From NCBI GenBank assembly GCA_904502245.1, contig CAJGDN010000026.1, positions 1 to 11,947 of the forward strand: a stretch of DNA of 11,947 nucleotides, written 5' to 3'. Below the pieces are notes generated by a model. The model worked only from the letters and a program-made list of their open reading frames with translations. It did not search any database and was not told where the DNA came from. Positions within the stretch are counted from its first letter, which is position 1. The number at the start of each line of letters is the position of its first letter. Source of the DNA: an uncultured Alphaproteobacteria bacterium (lineage in GTDB: Bacteria > Pseudomonadota > Alphaproteobacteria > Rs-D84). Below, piece by piece: positions 1-7,227 of this stretch. The position numbers and the translations under genes were made by a program.

Positions 1-25
1 CTCTAACCAACTGAGCTATATCCGC
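1..25 (-). tRNA. tRNA gene, 5' part only (cut by window edge)
   Basis: Read on the minus strand, this stretch gives a 7-nt acceptor strand (GCGGATA), the U8-A9 dinucleotide and a D-arm beginning GCTCAGTTGGTTAGAG, a standard tRNA 5' third. The anticodon arm and 3' half lie left of the window, so the amino acid cannot be assigned. It lies 38 nt downstream of tRNA-Ala on the same strand and is probably co-transcribed with it. Confidence 0.85.
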
Positions 26-63
26 CATACTGTGTGCGCATGGTGCGCTTTCTTTTTATGTAG

Positions 64-139
64 TGGTGGAGCTGATCGGACTCGAACCGACGACCCCTTG
101 CATGCCATGCAAGTGCTCTACCAACTGAGCTACAACCCC
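64..139 (-). tRNA. tRNA-Ala (anticodon GGC)
   Basis: The minus strand folds as a full 76-nt tRNA. The acceptor strand GGGGTTG pairs with CAGCTCC, followed by discriminator A and an encoded CCA. The D-arm is GCTC...GAGC. The anticodon stem CTTGC/GCAAG closes a 7-nt loop ATGGCAT whose middle triplet is GGC, reading the GCC alanine codon. The T-arm contains GGTTCGAGTCC. The third acceptor pair is G3:U70, the major identity element recognised by alanyl-tRNA synthetase, which confirms the assignment independently of the anticodon. It is transcribed away from frr, from a promoter whose -10 element ends 12 nt upstream. Confidence 0.95.
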
Positions 140-151
140 TTTGCTCGACAT

Positions 152-180
152 ATTCTATATTTCTTCTTGCCAAATGTCAA
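152..180 (-). promoter_or_regulatory. Sigma70-type promoter for the tRNA genes
   Basis: On the minus strand a perfect -35 TTGACA (175-180) is followed after exactly 17 nt by TAGAAT (152-157), a 5/6 match to the -10 consensus. The expected start is around 145, a few bases before the 5' end of tRNA-Ala, as is normal for tRNA transcription units. Confidence 0.8.
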
Positions 181-196
181 ATCAATTTGCTAATCT
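167..196 (+). promoter_or_regulatory. Candidate promoter for frr, extended -10
   Basis: TTGCCA (167-172) is separated by 18 nt from TAATCT (191-196). The -10 is preceded by TGC, giving the extended -10 form TGnTAATCT. Transcription would start near 203, leaving a leader of about 19 nt before the frr start codon. The tRNA genes to the left run the other way, so frr needs its own promoter within this 80-nt gap, and this is the best candidate. The match is weaker than for the opposing tRNA promoter. Confidence 0.5.
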
Positions 197-221
197 TTTT
201 TCATACCTTAAGGAGTTTATT

Positions 222-782
222 ATGGATTATCAAATTTTAAAGGCAGATGTTGAACAGAAAACAGCACAAACATTGGAAGTTTTAAAGGGCGAATACGCCG
301 GTTTGCGTACGGGGCGCGCGTCTGTACACTTGTTGGATGCAGTGCGTGTGCCAGTATATGGTTCTGAAATGCCAATCAACCAGGTCGCAACTGTATCAAC
401 ACCTGATAATCAGACATTATCTGTAACAGTTTGGGATATAACAAACGCCCCTGCTGTTGAAAAGGCGATTCGTGATTCTGGTCTGGGACTGAACCCAATG
501 ACTGCGGGCGGGGTTATTCGTCTGAATATGCCACCATTGACCGAAGAACGTCGTCGTGAATTGACTAAAGTTGCCGGCAAATACGCCGAAGAAGCAAAAA
601 TTTCTATGCGTAATATCCGTCAGGATGCAATGGGCAAGATTAAACGTGCGGTTACAGACAAAGAAATTTCCGAAGACGACCAGCGTAAATACGAAGAAGA
701 TATTCAAAAGGTTTTTGATAAACGTGGGGCCGAGGTTGATGCCATGGCGAAAGAAAAAGAAGCAGATATTATGTCTGTATAA
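222..782 (+). CDS. frr: Ribosome recycling factor
   Basis: The 186-aa product is the usual family length (about 185). With EF-G, it splits post-termination ribosomes into subunits in the cytoplasm. Visible family hallmarks are the N-terminal helix with GLRTGRAS (about residues 25-32), the hinge and domain II region with TPDNQTLSVTVWD, and the highly conserved GLNP...IRLNMPPLTEERRREL stretch leading into the long C-terminal helices of the three-helix bundle. The ATG at 222 was chosen because AAGGAG (210-215) lies 6 nt upstream and the protein then begins at the normal family N-terminus. The frame is open further upstream to a TTG at 141, but that would place codons over the promoters. It is the first gene of the envelope operon, 42 nt ahead of uppS. 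The frr-uppS pairing is typical of Proteobacteria. Confidence 0.97.
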   Translation: MDYQILKADVEQKTAQTLEVLKGEYAGLRTGRASVHLLDAVRVPVYGSEMPINQVATVSTPDNQTLSVTVWDITNAPAVEKAIRDSGLGLNPMTAGGVIRLNMPPLTEERRRELTKVAGKYAEEAKISMRNIRQDAMGKIKRAVTDKEISEDDQRKYEEDIQKVFDKRGAEVDAMAKEKEADIMSV

Positions 783-824
783 TTAAATCAAAAACAGATA
801 ACTGAAAATCAGGACGTATTTAAT

Positions 825-1580
825 ATGTTTAAATTATTTAAAAAGAAACAAGTCGCAACTGCAGATAGCGCCAAAGTTCCACAGCATGTTGCGTTTATTT
901 GCGATGGAAATCGTCGTTGGGCAGAAATGCGTGGTCTGCCCCCATTGATGGGTCACCAGGCCGGAATTTCAAATTTTGAAAACCTGGTTGATTGGTTTAT
1001 GAAGCGTGGTGTAACAACGATTACATTCTTTGTTTTTTCATCTGAAAACTGGAACCGCTCCCAAGATGAAGTTGATTTCTTGATGGATTTGTTCTACACA
1101 GAACTGCAAAAAAATATGCAACATGCGTTAGAGAAAAATATCCGATATCGCATTATTGGATCACGTGATAGACTGCCAGAAAAATTAGCAAAGCTATGCG
1201 ATGAGCTGGAAGAGACATCAGCTGAAAATACCGGTGGCACTGTTGCATTTGCGTTGAATTATGGCGGCCAGCAAGAAATTGTTGATGCAGTAAATGCAGC
1301 AATCGCAAATGGTGAACCTGTCACAAAAGAAACGTTTGAAACATATCTGGACACAGGGGATTTGTTGCCAATCGATTTAATGGTTCGTACCAGCAATGAA
1401 TGCAGAATTTCAAATTTCTTGTTATGGAAATTAGCATATGCAGAATTGCTGTTCTTGCCAGAACACTGGCCGGATTTAGTTAAAAACGAAAAATTATGGC
1501 AAGGTGTACTGGACGCATTTTCAAAACGAAATCGTCGTTTTGGTGGCGGGAAAAAAGCGAACTATACCGGGAAAAAATAA
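825..1580 (+). CDS. uppS: Undecaprenyl diphosphate synthase (cis-prenyltransferase)
   Basis: The 251-aa protein is the expected size. It condenses isopentenyl diphosphate units onto farnesyl diphosphate to make the C55 lipid carrier for peptidoglycan and surface polysaccharides, acting at the inner face of the plasma membrane. The substrate loop CDGNRRWA carries the catalytic Asp (D27). FSSENWNR and the C-terminal RxxxExRISNFLLWKLAYAELLF region are also present, with the IPP-binding arginines at 188 and 194. The usual RTGGE or RTSGE reads RTSNE here, a conservative-looking departure beside intact key residues. The N-terminus is short and lysine-rich. A modest SD (AGGA, 811-814) stands 10 nt before the ATG. 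It lies between frr and cdsA, as in many alphaproteobacteria. Confidence 0.96.
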   Translation: MFKLFKKKQVATADSAKVPQHVAFICDGNRRWAEMRGLPPLMGHQAGISNFENLVDWFMKRGVTTITFFVFSSENWNRSQDEVDFLMDLFYTELQKNMQHALEKNIRYRIIGSRDRLPEKLAKLCDELEETSAENTGGTVAFALNYGGQQEIVDAVNAAIANGEPVTKETFETYLDTGDLLPIDLMVRTSNECRISNFLLWKLAYAELLFLPEHWPDLVKNEKLWQGVLDAFSKRNRRFGGGKKANYTGKK

Positions 1581-1603
1581 AGCAGACAAAAAAGGAAAGG
1601 AAT

Positions 1604-2248
1604 ATGTCAAACACAACAAAAAGAATTATCGCAGCAATCGTTATGGCCACGGCCGCTGTCGGCATCGCTGTTCTGCAACATTTTGGGTTCAGTGCCGTCA
1701 GATGGGCAGGTGTCGCAATTGTCTTTGCAATGATTGTTGAGTATATTTTATGTCTGAAACGTGCAGATCGCGATACGGTAAAATCATCAAAGATTGTGTT
1801 TGGGGGATTTTTAGCATGGTTGTGTTTGATGTTGGTTGCGATTTACTTCGTCGGTGCGCGCCCGTGGATTGTTTTGCTGTTGCTGTTGATTATTTGCAGT
1901 GCAGATATTGGCGCATGGTTCTTTGGTCGCTTAATTGGCGGAGACAAAATGTGGGAACGTATGTCTGCGGGTAAAACATGGTCTGGTCAAATTGCAGGCA
2001 TACTGTGTGGGACATTCGCAGGTATTATGTATGGTTTGTTGGGGGCGGATACATTCATGCCACAGTTGATGTGGATTGGTATCAGTGTTTCTTTGTTATC
2101 TCAATACGGCGATATAACTGCCAGTTGGATTAAACGCAAACTGGGCATCAAAGATTTTGGTACAATTCTGCCGGGACATGGTGGTGTGCTGGACAGATTT
2201 GACGGTTGGATTTATGCGTTACCAATTGTTTGGTTGGTTATGTTATAA
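1604..2248 (+). CDS. cdsA: Phosphatidate cytidylyltransferase (CDP-diglyceride synthase)
   Basis: This polytopic inner-membrane enzyme makes CDP-diacylglycerol from phosphatidic acid and CTP, the branch point of phospholipid synthesis. The family signature is complete near the C-terminus: S174-x3-KR, then KDFGTILPGHGGVLDRFD (183-200), with the metal- and nucleotide-binding acidic residues. The upstream conserved segment SADIGAWFFGRLIGG is also present (about 99-113). Several hydrophobic helices precede it (about 8-25, 33-50, 62-84, 86-100). At 214 aa it is shorter than E. coli CdsA (285 aa), lacking N-terminal membrane helices rather than catalytic parts. The start at 1604 has a strong SD (AAGGAAAGG, 1592-1600). 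Longer readings from 1496 would overlap uppS and add a hydrophilic, unconserved extension. Confidence 0.93.
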   Translation: MSNTTKRIIAAIVMATAAVGIAVLQHFGFSAVRWAGVAIVFAMIVEYILCLKRADRDTVKSSKIVFGGFLAWLCLMLVAIYFVGARPWIVLLLLLIICSADIGAWFFGRLIGGDKMWERMSAGKTWSGQIAGILCGTFAGIMYGLLGADTFMPQLMWIGISVSLLSQYGDITASWIKRKLGIKDFGTILPGHGGVLDRFDGWIYALPIVWLVML

Positions 2249-2279
2249 ATAACACTTGTACAAGGAAAGGGTTAAGGGT

Positions 2280-3347
2280 ATGCAGATTTTATTGACGATT
2301 GTTGCATTGTTGATTGTTCTGGGGATTGTAGTATTCGTACATGAATTGGGACACTTTCTGGCGGCGCGTTGGGCGGGCGTGCGCGTAGATACATTTTCAA
2401 TTGGGTTTGGTCCTGCGATTGTAAAATGGCACGACAAACGTGGCACACTGTGGAAAATTGCATGTCTGCCATTGGGTGGATACGTTTCCATTTATGGCCA
2501 AGAAGATATGTTCAATCGCAAAAAATATGCGGAATTACCAGCTGATAAAAAGAAGGGACATTATTTATCTGCGCCTGCGTGGAAACAATTTATCATTATT
2601 GGTGCGGGTGTGTTTATGAACTTTGTGTTGGCATGGGCAATATATACATCGTTGTTCATGTTTCAGCCACGCTTGGTTGGAAATTCGCAGCTGCCAGTTA
2701 TTGGCCAGGTCATTCAGGAATCTGTTGCGTTCAAGGCCGGCGTAAAACCAGGCGACACAATTGTTCGCATTGATGACGAAAAGATTACCAATTGGGGCGA
2801 AGTTGTCTTGGCCAAAGAATTGGCATCAAACCGCGATGCAGATGTTTTGGTTGTTCGCGAAGATAAATTGGTCAGCATAAAATTAAGCCCTGCTGAAAAA
2901 TGGGGGATGATTGCAGACGGCAGTAAAAAGGCCGACCCAGAACGTCAAGATTTGTTCCGTGCAATGTATTCAGGGGCACGAAAAACATACTATGAATCAA
3001 AAACTTTGTTGGTCGTATTGAAACAAATCGTGACTGGCGAACGTTCATCAAAACAGTTGGGGTCGTTTATCACAATTGCAGAATATTCAGGCGCAGCAAT
3101 GATGGCCGGGTTCTTTACACTGCTAAATCTGATTGCATTATTATCAGTCAATTTGGGCATCTTAAATCTGTTGCCATTACCTGTATTAGATGGTGGGTAT
3201 TTGACGATATTAATTATCGAAGGTATTACGCGTCGTAAATTACAAGGGCGCGGTATGGAAATCGCGATTATGGTTGGTTGGATTCTGATATTTGGATTGT
3301 TTATATTAACCATGTGGAATGATTTGGCACGTGTTTTTGGACTGTAA
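2280..3347 (+). CDS. rseP: RseP-type site-2 zinc metalloprotease, single PDZ domain
   Basis: This 355-aa intramembrane protease cleaves membrane-embedded substrates such as anti-sigma factors and signal-peptide remnants. The first membrane helix carries HELGH at residues 21-25, the zinc-binding HExxH motif. The C-terminal helices carry NLLPLPVLDGG, whose Asp is the third zinc ligand. Between them lies one PDZ domain (about residues 140-215), including KAGVKPGDTIVRID. E. coli RseP is about 450 aa with two tandem PDZ domains, so this is the shorter form found in many other lineages. The start at 2280 has AAGGAAAGG (2262-2270) 9 nt upstream. An in-frame TTG at 2256 would put that SD inside the gene. 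It follows cdsA by 31 nt, and the dxr gene often found at this position is absent. Confidence 0.95.
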   Translation: MQILLTIVALLIVLGIVVFVHELGHFLAARWAGVRVDTFSIGFGPAIVKWHDKRGTLWKIACLPLGGYVSIYGQEDMFNRKKYAELPADKKKGHYLSAPAWKQFIIIGAGVFMNFVLAWAIYTSLFMFQPRLVGNSQLPVIGQVIQESVAFKAGVKPGDTIVRIDDEKITNWGEVVLAKELASNRDADVLVVREDKLVSIKLSPAEKWGMIADGSKKADPERQDLFRAMYSGARKTYYESKTLLVVLKQIVTGERSSKQLGSFITIAEYSGAAMMAGFFTLLNLIALLSVNLGILNLLPLPVLDGGYLTILIIEGITRRKLQGRGMEIAIMVGWILIFGLFILTMWNDLARVFGL

Positions 3348-3363
3348 TAAATAGGTTATTTGC

Positions 3364-5649
3364 ATGAGAAAGGTTTCTTTGTTTTCGGTTTTATTTGCGA
3401 TGATGGCCCTGCCCGCCTGGGCAGCGGTGGTGTCGCGTATTGATGTGGTTGGTAATCAGCGAATGGATGCAGAATCAATTCGCATATTATCAGACGTCAA
3501 AATTGGCGATAACGTTGGCGAAGCACGCAGCAATGAAATTGCAAAAAAACTGGAACAAAGCGGATACTTTTCACACATTAATGTGCGCATGTCAGGCAAT
3601 GTGTTAAAAATTAATGTTACAGAATCCCCAATCATCAACATGGTTACAATCGAAGGAAATGATGAGGTTTCAACCGATGATTTGAAAAAAGAAATCAAGA
3701 CCAAAGAACGCACGTCATTTGATGCATCTGTCATTGGTGGTGATGTGCAACGTATGTTGACCATATACCAGCGCAAAGGATTCTTTGGCACCAAGATTGA
3801 ACCACAAAAAATTGAATTAGACGACAATCGTGTAAATGTTGTATATGAAATTACCGAGGGGCATCCAACATGGATTTCCGATATCAAATTTGAAGGTAAT
3901 AAAAAATTCAGTGACCGTACACTGCGTGGTGAAATTTTATCACGTGAACATGCATGGTGGCGTTTTATGACTCAATTTGATACGTTTGACGAAGATCGTA
4001 TTCAATACGATGGTCAGATGCTGCGTCAGTTCTATTTACGTAATGGATATGTTGATTTCCAGGTAAAGAATACAAATGGTACATTTACACCAGATCGTGA
4101 ATATTATTCTGTTGTCTTTACTGTGGACGAAGGGGAAAAGTATAATTTTGGAAAATTAACAGTAAACAACCCATTCCCTGATGTTCCAACAGAAGTATTA
4201 GAAGACGTAATTGTTATGCGTGATGGTGATACATACAATGTTGACCAAGTGGACGAAACTATGTCTGCGCTGCGCAGTGCGGTTGCAGAATATGGATATG
4301 CGTTTATTAATGTTGAGCCTGTGCCGCAAAAAAATGACGATGCGAAAACAATTGATTTAGAATTTAAAATTCAAAAGACAAATCGTATTTATTTGAACAC
4401 AATTAATATTTTAGGGAATGTGCGTACATTTGACAGTGTTATCGAACAATTAATTCCAATGCGTGCAGGAGACCCATTTTCACTGCAAACGATTGAAGAA
4501 GGTCGCCAGAAGTTGATGCGCACACGTTATTTCAAAGATGTTCAAATGGTTCCGACGCGTGTTGCGGATTCAAATATGATGAACCTGGATATCAAGGTAG
4601 AAGAGCAACCAACCGGCGAATTATCAGGTGGTTTTGGGTGGTCAAACATTAACGGTTTCATGGTTGATGCCGGAATTACTGAAAACAACTTTATGGGACG
4701 TGGCCAGGTTGTACAATTGCGTGGTTCAATTGCAGAATATCAAAAACAGGCCCTGTTTAGTTTTACAGAACCATATCTGTTTGGTCGTCAGTTGTCGGGC
4801 GGGTTTGATGTATCATATACTATGTATGATTATTCATCACTGGGCAGTTTTGGTTATGACCGCGACAGTTTGATGGTTGCAGGGCGATTGGGGTGGCGTT
4901 TGACAGACCACTGGACCCAGAATCTGCGTCTGTCTGCATCTTTTGACCAGAACTATGATATTCAGGTTGATAGTGGCTGGCAAAAGGCAAACCTGTATAC
5001 ACTGGGGACATATTTCAGATATCATAATCTGGATACAAATTTCCAACAAAATACCCATACGGGTGTGGTTGCGAATATGGGAATTGCATATACCGGGTTT
5101 GGTGGTACGGAATCATTTATGCGATACAATGCAGATATTATCGGAATGGTGAATTTCTGGAATGACAGATGGCAATTACGTTCATCGCTGGATTTCGGAT
5201 ATATTCAGCCACTGGACGGTGATTATGTATCACGTGTTTATCGTTATTTCTTGGGTGGTGAAACATTGCGCGGGTTTGATGTTGCGGGTGTTGGTTCACG
5301 AAATTGGTTGTACAAAACGTATGCATTGGGCGGTTTGTGGAAATTAAATGGTTCAACCCAGCTGAATTTCCCAATCTTTATCCCAGACGAATATCAGATT
5401 AAGGGATTTGTATTTATGGACTATGGCGTTTTGGGCAAACCACCATCCCAAGAAGATTACTATCCTGCCAATATACACGATGAAAGATACAGAAATGATA
5501 TTGATGATAATATCAGAACGTCGGCGGGCGTCGGAATTTATTGGAATACACCAATGGGGCCAATGAATTTCAGTTGGGGTTGGCCATTAAAGATGAATGA
5601 TTATGACCGCGAACAACGCTTTCTGTTATCATTTGAAACACAGTTTTAG
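3364..5649 (+). CDS. bamA: Outer-membrane protein assembly factor BamA (Omp85)
   Basis: This 761-aa precursor is the core of the BAM complex, which folds beta-barrel proteins into the outer membrane. A signal peptide ends at ALPAWA (cleavage after about residue 20). Five POTRA domains follow, at roughly 22-87, 88-167, 168-258, 259-340 and 341-417, each with the typical FEGN/ILGN-like strand and a helix ending in GYF, GFF, GYV or RYF. The 16-stranded barrel occupies about 418-761. The loop-6 lid motif is present as LRGF (635-638), with the conserved Arg at 636, and the chain ends in the aromatic outer-membrane signature SFETQF. The SD is weak (around 3350-3355), so translation may be coupled to rseP, 16 nt upstream. 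It is the last gene of the envelope operon, and no terminator hairpin is visible after it. Confidence 0.97.
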   Translation: MRKVSLFSVLFAMMALPAWAAVVSRIDVVGNQRMDAESIRILSDVKIGDNVGEARSNEIAKKLEQSGYFSHINVRMSGNVLKINVTESPIINMVTIEGNDEVSTDDLKKEIKTKERTSFDASVIGGDVQRMLTIYQRKGFFGTKIEPQKIELDDNRVNVVYEITEGHPTWISDIKFEGNKKFSDRTLRGEILSREHAWWRFMTQFDTFDEDRIQYDGQMLRQFYLRNGYVDFQVKNTNGTFTPDREYYSVVFTVDEGEKYNFGKLTVNNPFPDVPTEVLEDVIVMRDGDTYNVDQVDETMSALRSAVAEYGYAFINVEPVPQKNDDAKTIDLEFKIQKTNRIYLNTINILGNVRTFDSVIEQLIPMRAGDPFSLQTIEEGRQKLMRTRYFKDVQMVPTRVADSNMMNLDIKVEEQPTGELSGGFGWSNINGFMVDAGITENNFMGRGQVVQLRGSIAEYQKQALFSFTEPYLFGRQLSGGFDVSYTMYDYSSLGSFGYDRDSLMVAGRLGWRLTDHWTQNLRLSASFDQNYDIQVDSGWQKANLYTLGTYFRYHNLDTNFQQNTHTGVVANMGIAYTGFGGTESFMRYNADIIGMVNFWNDRWQLRSSLDFGYIQPLDGDYVSRVYRYFLGGETLRGFDVAGVGSRNWLYKTYALGGLWKLNGSTQLNFPIFIPDEYQIKGFVFMDYGVLGKPPSQEDYYPANIHDERYRNDIDDNIRTSAGVGIYWNTPMGPMNFSWGWPLKMNDYDREQRFLLSFETQF

Positions 5650-5651
5650 CC

Positions 5652-5681
5652 TTGACGCGCATAACGGAAATTTTTTATAAT
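5652..5681 (+). promoter_or_regulatory. Strong sigma70-type promoter for the VirB7/VirB8-like operon
   Basis: TTGACG (5652-5657), a 5/6 match to the -35, is followed after 18 nt by a perfect TATAAT (5676-5681). It starts two bases after the bamA stop codon and predicts a transcript start near 5688. It separates the downstream genes from the bamA operon, although read-through remains possible because no terminator intervenes. Confidence 0.78.
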
Positions 5682-5693
5682 TGATAAAAAGGG

Positions 5694-5699
5694 AAGGAG
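5694..5699 (+). promoter_or_regulatory. Ribosome binding site that decides the lipoprotein start
   Basis: AAGGAG lies only 1 nt before the ATG at 5701 but 7 nt before the in-frame ATG at 5707. The spacing favours the second ATG, which also gives the usual MKK lipoprotein N-terminus. Confidence 0.7.
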
Positions 5700-5706
5700 T
5701 ATGCAT

Positions 5707-5853
5707 ATGAAAAAGGTATTCTTAGGATTATTCGTTGCATTATGTTTGGCGGGCTGTGGTCAGGTTTATGACCGCGAACCGGTTGGTGTTGGGTTTGATA
5801 ATAATGAATTAAAACTTAGCCCATGCGCATGCATAATGGTATATCAGGCATAA
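5707..5853 (+). CDS. Small lipoprotein, VirB7-like by size and position
   Basis: The product is 48 aa. It has a lipoprotein signal peptide, MKK plus a hydrophobic core and the lipobox LAGC with the acylated Cys at residue 17, followed by a mature peptide of only about 32 residues. The mature part contains two further cysteines in SPCAC close to the C-terminus. VirB7 of type IV secretion systems is likewise a lipoprotein of about 50 residues with a non-lipid Cys that can form disulfides with VirB9. A VirB8-like gene follows within 26 nt, which supports a VirB7-like role. There is no primary-sequence motif specific enough to prove it, and an unrelated envelope lipoprotein is possible. Confidence 0.72.
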   Translation: MKKVFLGLFVALCLAGCGQVYDREPVGVGFDNNELKLSPCACIMVYQA

Positions 5854-5865
5854 GATATAAAATTT

Positions 5866-5872
5866 GGAGGGG
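5866..5872 (+). promoter_or_regulatory. Ribosome binding site for the TTG-initiated virB8-like gene
   Basis: GGAGGGG stands 6 nt before the TTG at 5879, a near-ideal Shine-Dalgarno. The alternative in-frame TTG at 5864 overlaps the SD itself and has none of its own. No ATG fits the N-terminus before the membrane helix. Confidence 0.75.
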
Positions 5873-5878
5873 CGTCAG

Positions 5879-6577
5879 TTGGATTATCCAGGCGGATTTG
5901 AAACACCGGCATTCCCTGCGGGTAAACGGATTGTCGTTTCCCGATTGACTGGTATTGCAGTAATGTCTGTGTTTCTGGCAATTGTTTTTGTGTGTGGTAT
6001 GATTTTATGGGCACAAAAATCTGTCACTGTACATCCTTTCTTGGTGTCTGTTGATAATCTGACAGGCCAATGGGCAGTTGTGGGGCATCAGCATGAAGAA
6101 ATTAAGCAAGTATCTGCAACGCGCACGTTACAAGAATCTGTGATTGCAAAATTTATGCGCAATTGGTTTTTGGTAACAACAGAAGAAGTTAATACTGCAT
6201 TGTGGCAATCATGCGAACGCGAAACAGAATGTAACCCGAAAAATAAAACAGGTATAGATTCTGGGAAATGCGCACTGTATTGTATTGCAGGCGATAATAT
6301 CTTTAATCGATTTATCCAAGACGTTGTTCCTGTGTATCAGATATCAGTGATGGCAGGAGAAATGTTGGGATTGGATATGGCATCATTGCAGATTTCTCCA
6401 ATTGGTGATATTTCAGAAAGTGGTGGAATGTGGAAAATTCGTGCGGTAATAAAATCTAGTATTGCAAAACCAATTAACATCTTGGCATACGCCAAGGTTG
6501 AAAGAGATATTAATAATTATCCACAGACATTGGGATATTTTGTTGCTGATTTTAATGCATATAAGATGAACAGATGA
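5879..6577 (+). CDS. VirB8-like type IV secretion inner-membrane protein, with extra cysteine segment
   Basis: The product is 232 aa from a TTG start. The layout matches VirB8: a short cytoplasmic N-terminus, a single membrane helix (about 24-45), then a periplasmic NTF2-like domain. Family-like features are PFLVSVDNLTG after the helix (compare the VirB8 pattern of a VD..TG strand), the helix SVIAKFMRNWFLVT (87-100) equivalent to the YVxxRExY region, and C-terminal strands around MWKIRAVIKS and GYFVADFNAY. VirB8 is a bitopic scaffold protein of the secretion channel. Four cysteines at 112, 118, 131 and 135 lie in a short segment that I do not recognise from canonical VirB8 and that could hold two disulfides. 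The stop overlaps the next start (ATGA), so translation is probably coupled. The assignment rests on recognition of the pattern by eye, without an alignment. Confidence 0.7.
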   Translation: MDYPGGFETPAFPAGKRIVVSRLTGIAVMSVFLAIVFVCGMILWAQKSVTVHPFLVSVDNLTGQWAVVGHQHEEIKQVSATRTLQESVIAKFMRNWFLVTTEEVNTALWQSCERETECNPKNKTGIDSGKCALYCIAGDNIFNRFIQDVVPVYQISVMAGEMLGLDMASLQISPIGDISESGGMWKIRAVIKSSIAKPINILAYAKVERDINNYPQTLGYFVADFNAYKMNR

Positions 6578-7227
6578 AAAAGTTGATGCTATTTTTTTGC
6601 AGTTTGATATTAATCGCACTGATGTTCGGGGCGTTGTTTTTGTCGGGCGCAATTTATGAAACATCAAATAAGGCAACCGTTGAAACATATTTCTTTCAAC
6701 CCGATGATTCTTTCCTAAGAAGACAGGCGACCCCAAAAGCCTTGACGGATATATCAGATGATGAATTACGCGACATGTTGTTGAGTAAATATATTACAGA
6801 ATATTTCTATGTCACTCCTGATGTAGAAGATGTCAACAGGCGAACAGCGGGTAAAAGTCCGTTGGCGCGTATGTCTGTAGTAAAAGTTTTTGAGTCTTGG
6901 TTAGAAAATGTAGCGCCAAAAATAGAAGAAATGGCACAAAAAAATATGTTGCGAACAGCAAAACTGATTAGTGTTACACCACAGGCAGGTAGTGATAAAT
7001 ATTGGCGTGTAGAATACGAATTGAAAACATGGGAACGACCAAACGACCTGGCAATCAGCCCAATTGTTACACGTGGCGAAATGTATATGCAGATTGTTTT
7101 TAAACCTGGCATTCGACAAGAATTTCGAGAACATAACAAAGTGGCGGAATATTTAGAAAATGGGGGTGACCCGGCAGCTTTGTTTATGTTTGGAATAACT
7201 GATTTAACAACCCAGGATGATGAATAG
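6574..7227 (+). CDS. Second, divergent VirB8-like membrane protein
   Basis: The product is 217 aa, with a membrane helix at the extreme N-terminus (about 4-27) and a periplasmic domain. The domain order parallels the preceding protein: a helix with LLSKYITEYFYVTPD (about 69-83), a second helix region VFESWLENVAPKIEEMA, then alternating strands including DKYWRVEYELKTW and MYMQIVFKPG, as expected for an NTF2-like VirB8 domain. It lacks the cytoplasmic N-terminal segment and the four-Cys insertion of its neighbour, and sequence identity to it is low by eye. Rickettsiales rvh secretion systems also carry duplicated virB8 genes, so a paralogous pair has precedent. It starts in the ATGA overlap with the upstream gene. 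Another single-pass periplasmic protein with a similar fold is the main alternative. Confidence 0.6.
   Translation: MKKLMLFFCSLILIALMFGALFLSGAIYETSNKATVETYFFQPDDSFLRRQATPKALTDISDDELRDMLLSKYITEYFYVTPDVEDVNRRTAGKSPLARMSVVKVFESWLENVAPKIEEMAQKNMLRTAKLISVTPQAGSDKYWRVEYELKTWERPNDLAISPIVTRGEMYMQIVFKPGIRQEFREHNKVAEYLENGGDPAALFMFGITDLTTQDDE

Noticed and set aside
36..48. Small inverted repeat GCGCA-TGG-TGCGC between the two tRNAs
   Set aside because: A 5-bp stem without a T-run is too weak for a terminator and is more likely a processed spacer between co-transcribed tRNAs.
141..221. N-terminal extension of frr from an in-frame TTG
   Set aside because: It has no SD, runs across both promoters, and adds residues not found in the family. 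The ATG at 222 has AAGGAG at ideal spacing.
417..707. Minus-strand reading frame opposite frr
   Set aside because: It lies wholly inside a well-conserved gene, has no SD and no recognisable family. It is a codon-bias shadow.
3456..3887. 143-codon minus-strand frame opposite bamA
   Set aside because: It overlaps the conserved POTRA region in antisense with no promoter or SD, so it is a shadow.
5864..5878. TTG at 5864 as start of the VirB8-like gene
   Set aside because: This codon overlaps the Shine-Dalgarno GGAGGGG that serves the TTG at 5879, and it has no SD of its own.
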